64,000 nucleotides of DNA, from contig CAIULN010000095.1 in the NCBI GenBank assembly GCA_903900025.1, positions 1-64,000 of the forward strand. Direction: 5' to 3'. The position numbers and the translations under genes were made by a program. This document shows, in pieces, positions 50,314 to 60,158 of this stretch (its first letter is position 1; each line of letters starts with the position of its first letter). The stretch comes from an uncultured Methanomicrobiales archaeon (GTDB lineage Archaea; Halobacteriota; Methanomicrobia; Methanomicrobiales; Methanospirillaceae). The notes beneath the pieces were generated by a model. That model saw nothing but the letters and a program-made list of their open reading frames with translations. It made no database searches and was not told the DNA's origin.

Positions 50314-52059
50314 TTACTTTTTGCCGACACCGTAATATTTCCGCAGGAAATCGTAGATCTTCTCTGATTCGATATATCCCTGGTCAAGTTTATGGATGAT
50401 ATCGTTGATTACATGCGCGAGTTTGATGATCTTTTCCGAATACGTGTTCTGCATCAGGTCTGCGGTGCCGATGATGCCCTGGACAGGGTTGCGGATGTGG
50501 TCGTTAAGGAGGGCAAACTGCTGCATATTCTTTTCGATCTGCTGGAACGCCTCCATTTTAAGCCGTTCAATGTCATGGCGTTCGGTGATGTCACGTGCAA
50601 TTGCAAGGACCGCCTTCTGACCAAAATAATCAAAGACACGGGCATTGATTTCCACAGGGATCATCTTCCCGCCCATCGTCCGGTAGCCGGACTCGAACAG
50701 CACATATCCATCCGCCCAGAGCCGCCCGGTCAGTGGCAGGGTTCCCTCACCCTCATCCGGTATGATAATGGCCGCGGGCGACATTGCCAGCAGATCCTCC
50801 CGTGAATAACCAAGGATGTCGGTTGACGCATCATTTGCCCCGATGATGGATCCGGTAAGGTCCCCCCCGCTGAACCGGTAAATGATGACGGGATCGGTGA
50901 TGCTGTTGAAGAACAGCCGGTAATTTTCCTCGCTCTGGTTCAGGCGTTGCCGGACCTGTTTCTGGGACATTTCCAGTTCACCGATCATTCCGTTAACGTC
51001 ATTCCCAAGTTCAGCGATCTCGTCGTCCCCGGATATCGCGATACGAGCAGAAAAATCCCGTTTTTTCCCGATGAAATTCACCCGGGAGCTCAGGCTGGAG
51101 ATCCTTGATAATATCGTTTTTTCGAGCAAAAGAAGCGTCACAAGCCCGAAGATCAGGCCGGCAGCCATCAAGAGTCCGATAAAATACTGTGTTGTCGATC
51201 GTCCCTGGTCATAGATATCACGGACAATGCTGACCCGCAGGATGAGTGCCGGTTCCCCATAAATATCCCGGATCAGCGAATACGTGGCAAGGGTAGTGCT
51301 GTTGAGTACCATGGAAGTTGTGGGTGCATCGACCGTCATATATTCAGCCCCTTCGCGCTGGATGAACAAGCCCGGCTGCGATACAAGCCCGGAAACGGCC
51401 GTTTTGAAATCCAATGGAAGGGTCGGGTCTTTGTATCCATACAAAACAAGCGGAAGTTGAGCCATCGATGAGAGCCTGGCCACCTCTGTGCTGTCGAGGT
51501 ATCTCCCCATAAGAATATAGCCGATACTATGGAGCTGCCCGGAATCTGCATAGACGGGACGGATCACAAGCATGAGGGGCCCTTCCGGAAGCTGTTGAAT
51601 TCCCATGATCCCTGTTGTTGAATTTAATTGTGTCCCGAAAACATTTTTCGATGAGAGAACAGAGCGGAGTTCTTCGGGAATGGACATCTGCCGGTGAGCA
51701 TTGAGATCGTAACCCTCCCCGGCAATAATCACCCTTGAAGAGTTTGACAGGATAATATAATTGAACTGGAGGCGTTCAAACGTATCAAGGCTCAGCCGTG
51801 ACCACTGCACGGCAGAAGAAGTGCCGGTCAGGACGCCACGGGTATCATCTCTTGATGCCCAGTCTGCTGCCATTGCATCCAGCGTGTTGATGTCGTTTCC
51901 AAGCGCAACGAGGACCCGGTTCGTGTCTTTTTCTGCACTGCGCAATTCGGTATTTGAGAACCCGCCAAGTACGACAATTTCTGATAACACCAACAGGACG
52001 AGGAGCAGGCTCAGAAGCGTTATGCAGATAATCGCCAGTGTTTTTTTTCGCAGGTCCAC
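50314..52059 (-). CDS. CHASE4-HAMP-PAS sensor without a kinase ATPase domain
   Basis: A 581-residue membrane sensor starting at GTG 52059 behind gggaggag. One helix (about 8-31), an extracellular CHASE4 domain (ADWASRDDTRGVL...), a second helix (about 288-310), a HAMP linker (SSRVNFIGKKRDFSARIAISGDDEIAELGNDVNGMIGELEMSQ), one PAS domain (about 385-495, DPVIIYRF to AIARDITERHDIE) and a short helical end with NDHIRNPVQGIIGTADLMQ, similar to a histidine-kinase H box. The N, G1 and G2 boxes of the ATPase are absent, so it cannot autophosphorylate. It is the last gene on the minus strand before the trp operon. Confidence 0.8.
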   Translation of the reverse strand: MDLRKKTLAIICITLLSLLLVLLVLSEIVVLGGFSNTELRSAEKDTNRVLVALGNDINTLDAMAADWASRDDTRGVLTGTSSAVQWSRLSLDTFERLQFNYIILSNSSRVIIAGEGYDLNAHRQMSIPEELRSVLSSKNVFGTQLNSTTGIMGIQQLPEGPLMLVIRPVYADSGQLHSIGYILMGRYLDSTEVARLSSMAQLPLVLYGYKDPTLPLDFKTAVSGLVSQPGLFIQREGAEYMTVDAPTTSMVLNSTTLATYSLIRDIYGEPALILRVSIVRDIYDQGRSTTQYFIGLLMAAGLIFGLVTLLLLEKTILSRISSLSSRVNFIGKKRDFSARIAISGDDEIAELGNDVNGMIGELEMSQKQVRQRLNQSEENYRLFFNSITDPVIIYRFSGGDLTGSIIGANDASTDILGYSREDLLAMSPAAIIIPDEGEGTLPLTGRLWADGYVLFESGYRTMGGKMIPVEINARVFDYFGQKAVLAIARDITERHDIERLKMEAFQQIEKNMQQFALLNDHIRNPVQGIIGTADLMQNTYSEKIIKLAHVINDIIHKLDQGYIESEKIYDFLRKYYGVGKK

Positions 52060-52293
52060 TGCCTGTCTCCTCCCGCAGACGGAATAGTGCGATTAAGATT
52101 GTTATGCCGCCAACCAATAAAGGTTCTTTTGGCAGAGGAGCATGAGCCCGGGGTGACCTCCTGCCGATGCACGGGCACATCCTGGTGTAAACCGTTGCCG
52201 TTTTTGGACCTGAACTGTCCGGGGTATGTATGGTGCAGGAATGGGGGGGCAGGTGGATGATCCGCTGAACCGTGTTCGTTTCTGCATATTAAA
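52060..52293. other. Divergent intergenic region
   Basis: Spacer between the CHASE4 sensor and the trp operon. It contains the sensor's ribosome site on the left and no convincing gene; short open frames on the minus strand lack start signals. The right end runs into the A/T-rich trp control region. Confidence 0.4.
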
Positions 52294-52349
52294 TGTAATA
52301 ATTTATACATTATTCATCAAAAAATTACAACAATGTATAAATATGTACA
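52294..52349 (+). promoter_or_regulatory. trp control region with two TGTA-N8-TACA elements
   Basis: Two 16-bp elements share the same architecture: TGTAATAATTTATACA (52294-52309) and TGTATAAATATGTACA (52334-52349), with start positions exactly 40 bp apart, almost four helical turns. The second contains TGTACA, the core of the TRP box bound by TrpY in Methanothermobacter. The TATA-like tttataca (52302-52309) falls inside the first element, so binding would block transcription of trpE. No trpY-like gene is adjacent. Function as an operator is inferred from symmetry, spacing and position. Confidence 0.6.
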
Positions 52350-52483
52350 AATTACACCTCTAAGCCAGTCAGGCAGTGCTTCGCACCGGGAATTCTCTCT
52401 GCCCGTGCAACAGGCCGTGCGGAATGGTCCCTACTGTCGAAACACAGATCTCTGGCCAGCATATGGATGGTGATGCCAGTGGA

Positions 52484-54022
52484 ATGGAAATTGCCCCGAT
52501 GAACAGACCCCTTGAACTGAATCTCAGCATTGATGAATATTGTACCGCAGTGAATACCCAGCCAAAACCGCTGGTCATCCCGTTGTGCGCAGAACTGCCA
52601 TTGCCGCAGATCTCCCCGCTGGATGTGTACACCACACTGAAAAAAGATCGCGGGTTTCTCCTTGAATCGATTGACGGGAGCGAAAAGATCGCCCGGTACT
52701 CCTTTGTCGGTCTCGACCCGTCATGCATCATCACGATTGGCAATTCGGTGGAGATCACCGGTACCGAACCCTTTGTCTCAATCGCGCGGTTCCCCAAAGG
52801 AGCAAACGCGGTCGACAACATCCGTTCAATCCTCTCGCGGTTCCATTACGTGAACGTGAAAGCCCCGCGGTTCTTCGGGGGCATGGTCGGGTACTTTGCC
52901 TATGATATTGTCAGTTCACTCTTCAGGCAGGTACCGGAGAAGCGCAGCAGTTCCCTGCCGGGGTCCCCACAGGCGCGGTTCATGTTCACCAAGGACTGCG
53001 TCGTCTTTGACCACCGGGACCAGAAGCTCTTCCTGTTCAGCAGCCCGTTTCTGACCTACGATTCCGATCCATCCGCAGAATACCAATCCTGCACTGATAC
53101 GATCACCCTGCTTGCAGACCGCATCGCTGCCCTCGCAGAGCACCAGCCTTTTTCTCCAAAGGGGCAGGTGAAGCAACGGGACGACCCGGTGCACTTTCAC
53201 GAAGTGACACAAAAAGAGGCGTTCCAACAGGCCGTGGAATGTGTGAAGGAGCACATCGCTTCGGGCGACATCTTCCAGGCCGTGATCTCGCGGTGCCTTG
53301 AATGCCCCGTCAAAGGGGACCCTTTCCTGCTCTATGAGTCACTGCGGGAGATCAACCCAAGCCCGTACATGTATTACCTCGATTTTGGCGATGAGCAGGT
53401 GATCGGGGCGAGCCCGGAGATGCTCATACGCGTCGAAAAACGGCGCGTGACGACCGTGCCGATTGCCGGCACGCGCCCGCGGGGGAAGACCCCGCAGGAG
53501 GACGTGGAGCTTGAAAAGGATCTCCTCTCCGATGAAAAAGAGCGTGCCGAACACACGATGCTGGTGGATCTCGCCCGGAATGACGTCGGGAGGGTGTGCC
53601 GGTTCGGGTCCGTGCAGGTCGGCGAGTTCATGGGGATCGAAAAATTCTCCCACGTCCAGCACATCGTCTCGACCGTGAGCGGCGTACTGAGGGATCACCT
53701 CGATGCGTACGATGCCCTGAAGTCCTGTTTTCCCGCAGGTACCGTCTCGGGCGCCCCGAAGATCCGCGCCATGCAGATCATCGGGGAGCAGGAGCAAGAA
53801 CCCCGCGGCCTCTACGCAGGTGCGGTCGGGTATATCGGCTTTGACCGGAGCCTCGAGTTCGCGATTGCCATCCGCACGATCATCGTGAACGCCGGGCGTG
53901 CACGGATCCAGGTCGGTGCCGGTATTGTCGCGGATTCAGTGCCCGAGAACGAGTGGCAGGAGACCGAGAGCAAGGCAGCAGCCATGAAGCGGGCGATCGA
54001 GCGTGCCGGGGTGGCCTCATGA
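52484..54022 (+). CDS. trpE: Anthranilate synthase component I
   Basis: A 512-residue chorismate-using enzyme. The tryptophan feedback pocket is recognisable (GFLLESIDGSEKIARYSFVGLDP), and the catalytic part contains FQAVISRCLECP, SPYMYYLDFGDEQVIGASPEML, PIAGTRPRGKTPQEDVELEKDLLSDEKERAEHTMLVDLARNDVGRVC and FPAGTVSGAPKIRAMQII. ATG 52484 has a ggtga site 8-9 bases upstream; ATG 52499 (MNRPLELNLSIDEY) is also close to the usual start, and the frame is open to 52376 without ribosome site. First gene of trpEGDCFBA. Confidence 0.93.
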   Translation: MEIAPMNRPLELNLSIDEYCTAVNTQPKPLVIPLCAELPLPQISPLDVYTTLKKDRGFLLESIDGSEKIARYSFVGLDPSCIITIGNSVEITGTEPFVSIARFPKGANAVDNIRSILSRFHYVNVKAPRFFGGMVGYFAYDIVSSLFRQVPEKRSSSLPGSPQARFMFTKDCVVFDHRDQKLFLFSSPFLTYDSDPSAEYQSCTDTITLLADRIAALAEHQPFSPKGQVKQRDDPVHFHEVTQKEAFQQAVECVKEHIASGDIFQAVISRCLECPVKGDPFLLYESLREINPSPYMYYLDFGDEQVIGASPEMLIRVEKRRVTTVPIAGTRPRGKTPQEDVELEKDLLSDEKERAEHTMLVDLARNDVGRVCRFGSVQVGEFMGIEKFSHVQHIVSTVSGVLRDHLDAYDALKSCFPAGTVSGAPKIRAMQIIGEQEQEPRGLYAGAVGYIGFDRSLEFAIAIRTIIVNAGRARIQVGAGIVADSVPENEWQETESKAAAMKRAIERAGVAS

Positions 54023-54600
54023 ACGTCCTGATCGTCGACTGTTACGACAGCTTCACCTACAACCTTGAGCAGCAGGTGGGCAGGCTGGGCAAAAACCCTG
54101 TCGTCATGACCTGCGATACGCCGCTTGAACATCTGCAGAGGACCGGATGCAGCCGGATTATCCTCTCGCCGGGGCCCGGAAGGCCGGAGGACTCCGGTGT
54201 CTGCCTTGAGGTGCTGGAAAGTATGAGCAGGACAATCCCGACGCTGGGAGTCTGCCTCGGGCACCAGGCAATATGCACGGTGTTTGGCGGAAACGTCGTC
54301 CGTGCAGAGCACCTGATGCACGGCAAGACCTCATCGATCCGGCACGACGGCCAGGGCATTTTTTCAGGTGTGCCAATGCCGTTTGAAGCGACCCGGTACC
54401 ACTCGCTCGTTGCAGACCGCGGCTCGCTCCCACAAGAACTCGTCGTCTCGGCGGTGTGCGACAAAGACGGCTGCGTGATGGGGGTGCGGCATACCCGCTA
54501 TCCCATTGAAGGCGTCCAGTTCCACCCGGAGAGCATCCTGTCCCCGGAGGGGGACCGTATCATGGAAAATTTCCTGCACAGGACCCCGGTGAGACCATGA
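54019..54600 (+). CDS. trpG: Anthranilate synthase component II (glutamine amidotransferase)
   Basis: A 193-residue class I amidotransferase that supplies ammonia to TrpE. Family motifs: [22 protein letters not shown], the nucleophile Cys in [22 protein letters not shown] and the catalytic His-Glu in GVQFHPES. It starts at ATG 54019, overlapping the trpE stop by four bases. Confidence 0.95.
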   Translation: MNVLIVDCYDSFTYNLEQQVGRLGKNPVVMTCDTPLEHLQRTGCSRIILSPGPGRPEDSGVCLEVLESMSRTIPTLGVCLGHQAICTVFGGNVVRAEHLMHGKTSSIRHDGQGIFSGVPMPFEATRYHSLVADRGSLPQELVVSAVCDKDGCVMGVRHTRYPIEGVQFHPESILSPEGDRIMENFLHRTPVRP

Positions 54601-55613
54601 TCAGGGCAGCGATTGCCAGTCTGGTGGAGGGCAGGCACCTTTCTAGGGAAGAGGCGGCCGGCGTCATGAATGCGATTATGAGGGGGGAGGCGACCCAGGC
54701 GCAGATCGGGAGCTTCCTGACCGGGCTGCGCATGAAAGGTGAGACTCCCGGAGAAATTGCTGCATTCGCCGGTGTCCTGCGGGAGCATGCGATCACGGTA
54801 CGCCCGGATGTGCCCGGCATGCTCGTCGATACGTGCGGTACCGGGGGGGATGGTGCACAGACATTCAACATCAGCACTGCCGCTGCGTTCGTTGCTGCGG
54901 GTGCCGGTGTCCCGGTCGTCAAACACGGGAACCGCGGGGTCTCGAGCCGGTGCGGCTCGGCCGATGTCCTCGCATATCTCGGGGTCAGCCTTTCGGTCGA
55001 CCCCCGGATCCAGGCCCGGATCGTGGAACAGGTCGGGATCTCGTTCTTCTTTGCCCCCGCCCACCACCCGGCGATGCGCCACGTCATGGCGGCACGGCAG
55101 GAGATCGGGTGCCGCACGGTCTTCAACCTGCTCGGCCCGCTCGCCAATCCCGCAGGGGCACAGGCCCAGCTGCTCGGGGTCTACCATCCCGCCCTCACCG
55201 GCACGATGGCAGAGGTGCTGCGGGAGCTGGGGCTGTCACGCGCCATGGTCGTGCACGGCTGCGGGCTTGATGAGATGACAACGACCGGAGAGACCATTGT
55301 TTCGGAGCTGGGTGGCGGTGTGATCCACAGGTACACGATCACGCCTGAACAGTATGGCATTGCACGCGCAAAGAGCTCCGATCTTATGGGAGGCGATCCG
55401 GCGACGAACGCCCGGATCCTGTCTGACGTGCTCGGGGGCGAAAGGGGCGCTGCGCGGGACATTGTCCTGCTGAATGCAGGGGCGGCGGTCTATGTCGGGG
55501 GTAAAGCCCGTGACCTCCGGGACGGGATCGTGCGGGCAACCGCCTCCATCGATACCGGTGCTGCGCTCGAAAAACTCCATGCGTTGATCGGGGCGACCCG
55601 GGGTGCCGCATGA
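54597..55613 (+). CDS. trpD: Anthranilate phosphoribosyltransferase
   Basis: A 338-residue enzyme adding phosphoribose to anthranilate. The N-terminal helical domain ([33 protein letters not shown]) precedes the PRPP site [41 protein letters not shown] and [27 protein letters not shown] overlap with trpG and with trpC. Confidence 0.95.
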   Translation: MIRAAIASLVEGRHLSREEAAGVMNAIMRGEATQAQIGSFLTGLRMKGETPGEIAAFAGVLREHAITVRPDVPGMLVDTCGTGGDGAQTFNISTAAAFVAAGAGVPVVKHGNRGVSSRCGSADVLAYLGVSLSVDPRIQARIVEQVGISFFFAPAHHPAMRHVMAARQEIGCRTVFNLLGPLANPAGAQAQLLGVYHPALTGTMAEVLRELGLSRAMVVHGCGLDEMTTTGETIVSELGGGVIHRYTITPEQYGIARAKSSDLMGGDPATNARILSDVLGGERGAARDIVLLNAGAAVYVGGKARDLRDGIVRATASIDTGAALEKLHALIGATRGAA

Positions 55614-56365
55614 TGCTTGATTCGATCATCAGCGAAACAAGGAAGCGTGTCGACAGGCTCCCGGCATCGTTTCCGGAGAATCCCCGGAACACGCACGCAA
55701 GCCTTTCCCATGCAATCCGTTCCGCCAGAGGCAAAAACGCTGTTATCGCCGAGCTGAAATGCGCTTCGCCGACCCGCGGCACCATCCGCGGTAATGTCGA
55801 TATCCCGTCCATGGCGCAGGCGTTCGTATCCGCAGGGTGCGTCGCCCTCTCCGTCCTGACCGAACCGCATTTTTTTTCCGGGTCGGTACGGGATATCCCT
55901 CTTGTCAAGGATGTCGTCGGGGTCCCGGTTCTGCGAAAGGACTTCATTATCGACCGGCGCCAGATCGCAGAGACCCGGGCACTCGGGGCGGATGCCGTGC
56001 TCCTGATCGCCGCAGTCCTTGGCGGGCGGCTTCCGGAGTTCGTCGATGATGCCCGTGACGAGGGGCTTGAACCGTTCGTCGAGGTCCACACCCTGGCCGA
56101 TGTGGAGATCGCACGCTCCACCCGTGCGGATATCATCGGCATCAACAACCGCGACCTTTCCACGCTTGCTGTCGACCTCGCAACAACGCGTATCCTCTCA
56201 CCGCTCGTCCGTTCCACCGGAAGGATCGTGGTCTGTGAGAGTGGTGTTACGTCAGCTGAAGACGTGCGGAACCTGCGGCCGTTCTGTGACGCGTTCCTGA
56301 TCGGGACGTCGATCATGGCCCACGATACGCCTGAAAAAAAACTGGAGGAACTTGTATGCGCATAA
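55610..56365 (+). CDS. trpC: Indole-3-glycerol-phosphate synthase
   Basis: A 251-residue TIM barrel. Catalytic segments: [16 protein letters not shown] (Glu and Lys), [47 protein letters not shown], and [27 protein letters not shown]. It is a separate enzyme, not fused with trpF as in enteric bacteria. Its end overlaps trpF by 10 bp. Confidence 0.95.
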   Translation: MMLDSIISETRKRVDRLPASFPENPRNTHASLSHAIRSARGKNAVIAELKCASPTRGTIRGNVDIPSMAQAFVSAGCVALSVLTEPHFFSGSVRDIPLVKDVVGVPVLRKDFIIDRRQIAETRALGADAVLLIAAVLGGRLPEFVDDARDEGLEPFVEVHTLADVEIARSTRADIIGINNRDLSTLAVDLATTRILSPLVRSTGRIVVCESGVTSAEDVRNLRPFCDAFLIGTSIMAHDTPEKKLEELVCA

Positions 56366-56928
56366 AGATCTGCGGGATCACCAGCGTGGATGACGCACTC
56401 GCTGCCCAGAACGCGGGTGCAGATGCCATCGGCGTGGTCATGTACAGCCATTCGAAACGTTCGGTGTCAAAGAAGAGGGCAGAAGAGATCTTTGCCGCGC
56501 TGGACCCCTTTACCGCAACCGTCGCCGTGAGCCATACAAGCGATCCGCGGGAACTTGCGGATATGCTGACACTCCGCCCGACGGCAGTCCAGATCTCGCA
56601 CCCGTTCCCTGTTCCGGAAAAAACGGGTGTCAAGGTGCTGCGGGTGGCGGCAAAGGGCCAGCCTCTCCCGGAGGACTGTGACGCGATCGTCATCGACGAG
56701 AGCCGGGGCGAGGGGAAGAGGTTCGACCTCGCGTTCGCCCGCGACGTGGTGCGAAGGTCGCGGGTGCCGGTCATCCTTGCCGGCGGGCTTACACCGGAGA
56801 ATGTTTTTGAAGCCGCTTCCCGCGTGCGCCCCTACGCCGTGGACGTGGCATCGGGCGTCGAAACGTATCCAGGCGTGAAAGACAACGAAAAGATGCAGGC
56901 GTTCGTTGTGGCCTGCCGCGGGGTGTGA
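56356..56928 (+). CDS. trpF: Phosphoribosylanthranilate isomerase
   Basis: A 190-residue TIM barrel, slightly shorter than average. Motifs: [36 protein letters not shown] (catalytic Cys), VAVSHTSD in place of the more common VGVF, and [45 protein letters not shown]. It starts at ATG 56356. Confidence 0.93.
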   Translation: MRIKICGITSVDDALAAQNAGADAIGVVMYSHSKRSVSKKRAEEIFAALDPFTATVAVSHTSDPRELADMLTLRPTAVQISHPFPVPEKTGVKVLRVAAKGQPLPEDCDAIVIDESRGEGKRFDLAFARDVVRRSRVPVILAGGLTPENVFEAASRVRPYAVDVASGVETYPGVKDNEKMQAFVVACRGV

Positions 56929-56929
56929 C

Positions 56930-58102
56930 GTGGGGGCAAAGGGACGGTTCGGCACGTACGGCGGGCAGTATGTATCAGAGACGCTGATGAGCGCATTACT
57001 TGAACTGGAGGAGGCCTACTCCGGGATCCGTAACAACCCCGGGTTCACCCGTGAGCTCGACGCGTACCAGAGGGACTATGCAGGACGCCCGACGCCGCTC
57101 ACCTTCTGCGAAAATGCCTCGCGCGAGCTCGGGTGCCGGCTCTACCTGAAACGCGAGGACCTCGTGCACGGCGGGTCACACAAGCTGAACAACACGCTGG
57201 GCCAGGCGCTGCTGGCACGGCAGATGGGCAGGAAGCGGCTGATCGCCGAGACCGGCGCCGGCCAGCACGGTGTCGCGGCCGCGATCGCAGGGGCGGTGCT
57301 CGGGCTGCCGGTCGAAGTGTACATGGGCGAGGCCGACACGCAGCGGCAGGCGCTCAATGTCTTCCGCATGGAACTGATGGGTGCGACGGTGATCCCCGTG
57401 AAATCCGGCACACGGACGCTCAAGGACGCCATCAACGAGGCGCTCCGTGACTGGGTGGAAAACGTGCAGGACACCCACTATCTCATCGGCTCGGTGGTCG
57501 GGCCGCACCCGTACCCGCTGATGGTGCGTGATTTCCAGTCAGTCATCGGGAGAGAGACGCGGGAGCAGGTGCAGAAAAAGGAGGGCCGGCTGCCCGATGC
57601 CATCGTCGCGTGCGTCGGCGGCGGCTCGAACGCAATCGGCATCTTCCACCCGTTCCTTTCTGATGACGTCGATCTCATCGGTGTGGAGGCAGCCGGCAAA
57701 GGGATCGGGACCGGGGAGCATTCCGCTTCGCTCTGCGCCGGTGAGCCGGGAGTGCTCCACGGTGCCCTCTCCTACCTCCTGCAGGACCGCGACGGGCAGG
57801 TGCTCCCCACCCACAGCATTGCCGCTGGCCTCGACTACCCGGGTGTCGGGCCCGAGCACGCGATGCTCAGGGACTCCACCCGCGTTGAGTACCACACTGC
57901 CGTGGATCACGACGTTCTGGAGGCATTCAGGTTCCTTTCCCGGATGGAGGGGATCATCCCGGCGCTCGAATCTGCGCACGCGGTCGCGTATGTCATGAAG
58001 AACGCAGACCGGTTCGGGAGGGGCGACGTTGTGGTGATCAACCTCTCCGGCCGTGGTGACAAGGACGTGGCGGAAGTGGCAAAGATGCAGGGGTGCGCCT
58101 GA
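56930..58102 (+). CDS. trpB: Tryptophan synthase beta chain
   Basis: A 390-residue PLP enzyme joining indole and serine. GTG 56930 ([19 protein letters not shown]) one base after the trpF stop matches the family start. The PLP Lys is in [24 protein letters not shown], with [10 protein letters not shown], the substrate Glu-Gly region, and the phosphate-binding loop [12 protein letters not shown]. It is TrpB1-type by length and by sitting next to trpA. Its TGA overlaps the trpA ATG by one base. Confidence 0.95.
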   Translation: MGAKGRFGTYGGQYVSETLMSALLELEEAYSGIRNNPGFTRELDAYQRDYAGRPTPLTFCENASRELGCRLYLKREDLVHGGSHKLNNTLGQALLARQMGRKRLIAETGAGQHGVAAAIAGAVLGLPVEVYMGEADTQRQALNVFRMELMGATVIPVKSGTRTLKDAINEALRDWVENVQDTHYLIGSVVGPHPYPLMVRDFQSVIGRETREQVQKKEGRLPDAIVACVGGGSNAIGIFHPFLSDDVDLIGVEAAGKGIGTGEHSASLCAGEPGVLHGALSYLLQDRDGQVLPTHSIAAGLDYPGVGPEHAMLRDSTRVEYHTAVDHDVLEAFRFLSRMEGIIPALESAHAVAYVMKNADRFGRGDVVVINLSGRGDKDVAEVAKMQGCA

Positions 58103-58911
58103 TGGGACGGATTGCCGGAGTGTTCAAGGGACGCAGCTCCACCGCACTCATTGGTTTTACCGTAGCAGGGGATCCGGACAAAGATACATGCGTCCGGATC
58201 GCACGGGCGCTCATCCATGCCGGCACGGATATCCTCGAACTCGGTGTGCCGTTTTCGGACCCGGTGGCCGACGGCCCCACCATCCAGCGGGCGGGAGACC
58301 GTGCACTTGCTGCGGGCACAACGCCGGACACGGTCTTTGCGATCGTGCGCGACGTGAGGGGACACAGCGATGTCCCCATCGTCCTGCTCACGTATTTCAA
58401 CACCGTGTTCCGGCGGGGGATAGAAAAATTCTACCGCGATGCCTGTGCCGCCGGCGTCGACGGGATCCTGATCGCCGATATGCCCGTGGAAGAATCCGGT
58501 GAGGTGCTGGTGGCTGCAAAAAAGAACGCGATTGACCAGATCCTGCTTGTCGCCCGGACCACCAGCGATGAGCGGTTGCGCACGATCGCTGCGAATGCCG
58601 GCGGGTTTTTGTACCTTGTGTCGGTGCTGGGCGTCACCGGCGCCCGGTCCGGTGTGCCGCAGGCCGCCTTTGACCTCGTCCGGCGCGCAAAAGCTGTTAC
58701 CGATCTCCCGGTAGCGCTGGGCTTTGGGATCTCGACGCCGGACCAGGTGGCATCCTGCGCAGCACACGGGGCCGACGGGGTGATTGTGGGCAGTGCGATC
58801 GTGGATCTTGTTGAACAGAATTTAAAGGATCATGCGATGATGCTGCACCGGCTGGAGGGGTACATCGCTTCACTGCGTGCAGCGCTGCAGGAGCCTTCCG
58901 GTGAGCGGTAA
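58102..58911 (+). CDS. trpA: Tryptophan synthase alpha chain
   Basis: A 269-residue TIM barrel that cleaves indole-glycerol-phosphate and channels indole to TrpB. The catalytic Glu and Asp lie in ILELGVPFSDPVADGPTIQ and DGILIADMPVEE, and the phosphate site in GFGISTPDQVASCAAHGADGVIVGSAIV. The ATG at 58102 is preceded by ggggtg. Last gene of the operon, followed by a terminator. Confidence 0.95.
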   Translation: MGRIAGVFKGRSSTALIGFTVAGDPDKDTCVRIARALIHAGTDILELGVPFSDPVADGPTIQRAGDRALAAGTTPDTVFAIVRDVRGHSDVPIVLLTYFNTVFRRGIEKFYRDACAAGVDGILIADMPVEESGEVLVAAKKNAIDQILLVARTTSDERLRTIAANAGGFLYLVSVLGVTGARSGVPQAAFDLVRRAKAVTDLPVALGFGISTPDQVASCAAHGADGVIVGSAIVDLVEQNLKDHAMMLHRLEGYIASLRAALQEPSGER

Positions 58912-58922
58912 CCTGCGCCTCT

Positions 58923-58956
58923 TCCATCCATTTTTTTGGATTGGAGGATTTTTTTT
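58923..58956 (+). terminator. Terminator of the trp operon
   Basis: TCCA-TCC (58923-58929) pairs with GGAT-TGGA (58938-58945) with one bulged base, and GGA is followed by eight T (58949-58956). A second T-run is in the loop. It lies 12 bp after the trpA stop, the place expected for the end of the transcript. Confidence 0.5.
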
Positions 58957-59120
58957 GCACCAGTTGTCCGGGATCGAGTACCAGGGCATCAAAACGGCTG
59001 TCTCGCACGGGACTTTTGATCGATATCGGTGACAGCATCCTTGTCTGCACCTCCACCCGGCACCAGAGCAATGAATTATAAAATGGCAATCCCTGAATAC
59101 ATTAGTGGGTTGTTCTGATT

Positions 59121-59393
59121 ATGGATATTCATGACCGGCAATCCCCCTGTGCGGCAGATGCACTCTTTGGCATAAGAAAAATTACTGTCAGGGGAAAATC
59201 TGTCGGTATCGCACGGCTCTACGACACGATCACCGAAGTGCAGGCATGGCAGCTTACCAGTGATGAGGAGATCAAAGCAGCGCTCCTTGACTTCGTATCC
59301 CGTCATAATTATGTTCCCGATGCACTCCGTGCTGAGTATGCACAGGCGCTGCTTTCAGAGTACAATGCAAAGGAATGCAGGCCGGGGGGGTGA
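59121..59393 (+). CDS. Small conserved protein of unknown function
   Basis: A 90-residue soluble protein (ALFGIRKITVRGKSVGIARLYDTITEVQAWQLTSDEEIKAALLDFVSRHNYVPDALRAEYAQALLSEYNAK). The pattern of a short beta hairpin with VGIARL-type strand, then helices with HNYVP and EYAQALLSEY, recurs in small proteins that I associate with arsenic-related or nitrogenase-related loci, but I cannot name a family. It ends 7 bp before the ArsC-type gene, so the two are cotranscribed. Confidence 0.6.
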   Translation: MDIHDRQSPCAADALFGIRKITVRGKSVGIARLYDTITEVQAWQLTSDEEIKAALLDFVSRHNYVPDALRAEYAQALLSEYNAKECRPGG

Positions 59394-59400
59394 GAGACCC

Positions 59401-59823
59401 GTGACAGAAAGAAAGAAAGTACTCTTCGTATGTACCGCAAATGCCGCCCGCTCACAGATGGCCGAGGGCTACCTACGGGAACGGTATGGCGGGCGGTACG
59501 AGGTATTTTCCGCCGGTACCCGCAAGGCACAGGTCAGCAGCCGTGGGATCACCGCCATGAAGGAGATCGGGATTGACATCACGCACCACCGCTCAAAGAC
59601 ACTGGACGAAGTTGCAGGCATGTCGTTTGATATCGCCGTGACCCTGTGTGACCGTGCCCGCGGGATCTGTCCGGTCATCCCCAATGCAGCACGGACCATC
59701 CACAAGGGGTTTGATGACCCGCACCTGATCCCCGGGACCGATGAGGACGTGCTCAACGGGTACCGCCGCGTCCGGGACGAGATTGCAGGTTGGATCGACG
59801 AGATGTTCGGGAAAAAACCGTAA
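59401..59823 (+). CDS. ArsC-type low-molecular-weight protein tyrosine phosphatase
   Basis: A 140-residue protein starting at GTG 59401. The P-loop is VLFVCTANAARSQMAEGYL (CX5R), followed by EVFSAGTRKAQVSSRGITAMKEIGIDITHHRSKTLDEV and FDIAVTLCDRARGICPVIP, FDDP, the thioredoxin-coupled ArsC/LMW-PTP pattern. The extra Cys at CDRARGIC correspond in position to the resolving Cys of Staphylococcus ArsC. Arsenate reductase is therefore plausible. Its TAA lies inside the left copy of the target duplication of the downstream MITE. Confidence 0.8.
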   Translation: MTERKKVLFVCTANAARSQMAEGYLRERYGGRYEVFSAGTRKAQVSSRGITAMKEIGIDITHHRSKTLDEVAGMSFDIAVTLCDRARGICPVIPNAARTIHKGFDDPHLIPGTDEDVLNGYRRVRDEIAGWIDEMFGKKP

Positions 59824-59828
59824 AAATC

Positions 59829-60158
59829 GGCTCTGTAGAAATCCCTGATCAAACATGACGAGATGAAGGAGATGCTGAATCGGGTTTCGATAGATATCGC
59901 AAAGGGGGCTGTCTGCCGTGACATCATGTCAAGGCAGACTCGAAGAAAATTATCCGAAGGATAATTTTGGGAGTGCCGCAGTGGCGGGTAATATCAGATC
60001 GAAGATATCCTGATGGATATCTTCTCTAGTTTACCCTTCCCTGCGGGAACGGCAGATCAATCGAAACCATTGATATGGTTTCTCCAATCAATCCTCGCTT
60101 TCCAGCGACGATTTATTCCACCAAGAACGTTATTGTTGTAGATGTTTTCTACAGAGCC
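59829..60158. mobile_element. 330-bp MITE-like element with 13-bp inverted ends and 8-bp target duplication
   Basis: Terminal inverted repeats GGCTCTGTAGAAA (59829-59841) and TTTCTACAGAGCC (60146-60158) match perfectly. Both sides carry the same octamer TAAAAATC (59821-59828 and 60159-60166), an 8-bp target-site duplication. There is no transposase. The end sequence and 8-bp duplication resemble IS6-family elements (IS26 ends GGCACTGTTGCAAA), so it is probably moved by an IS6-like transposase; family assignment is inference. Inside are four hairpins in a row. It sits exactly between two convergent genes, damaging neither. Confidence 0.8.
59911..60082. repeat. Four successive perfect hairpins inside the MITE
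   Basis: GTCTGCC-G-TGACA-TCA-TGTCA-A-GGCAGAC (59911-59939), AAAATTATCC-GAA-GGATAATTTT (59946-59968), GAAGATATCC-TGAT-GGATATCTTC (60001-60024) and GAAACCAT-TGAT-ATGGTTTC (60063-60082). Stems are 7+5, 10, 10 and 8 bp with no mismatches in the arms, and two loops are both TGAT. They could be cruciform-forming or encode a folded RNA. Confidence 0.75.

Noticed and set aside
52376-52483. trp leader peptide with Trp codons for attenuation
   Set aside because: No frame in the leader contains clustered Trp codons, and archaeal trp operons use repressors such as TrpY.
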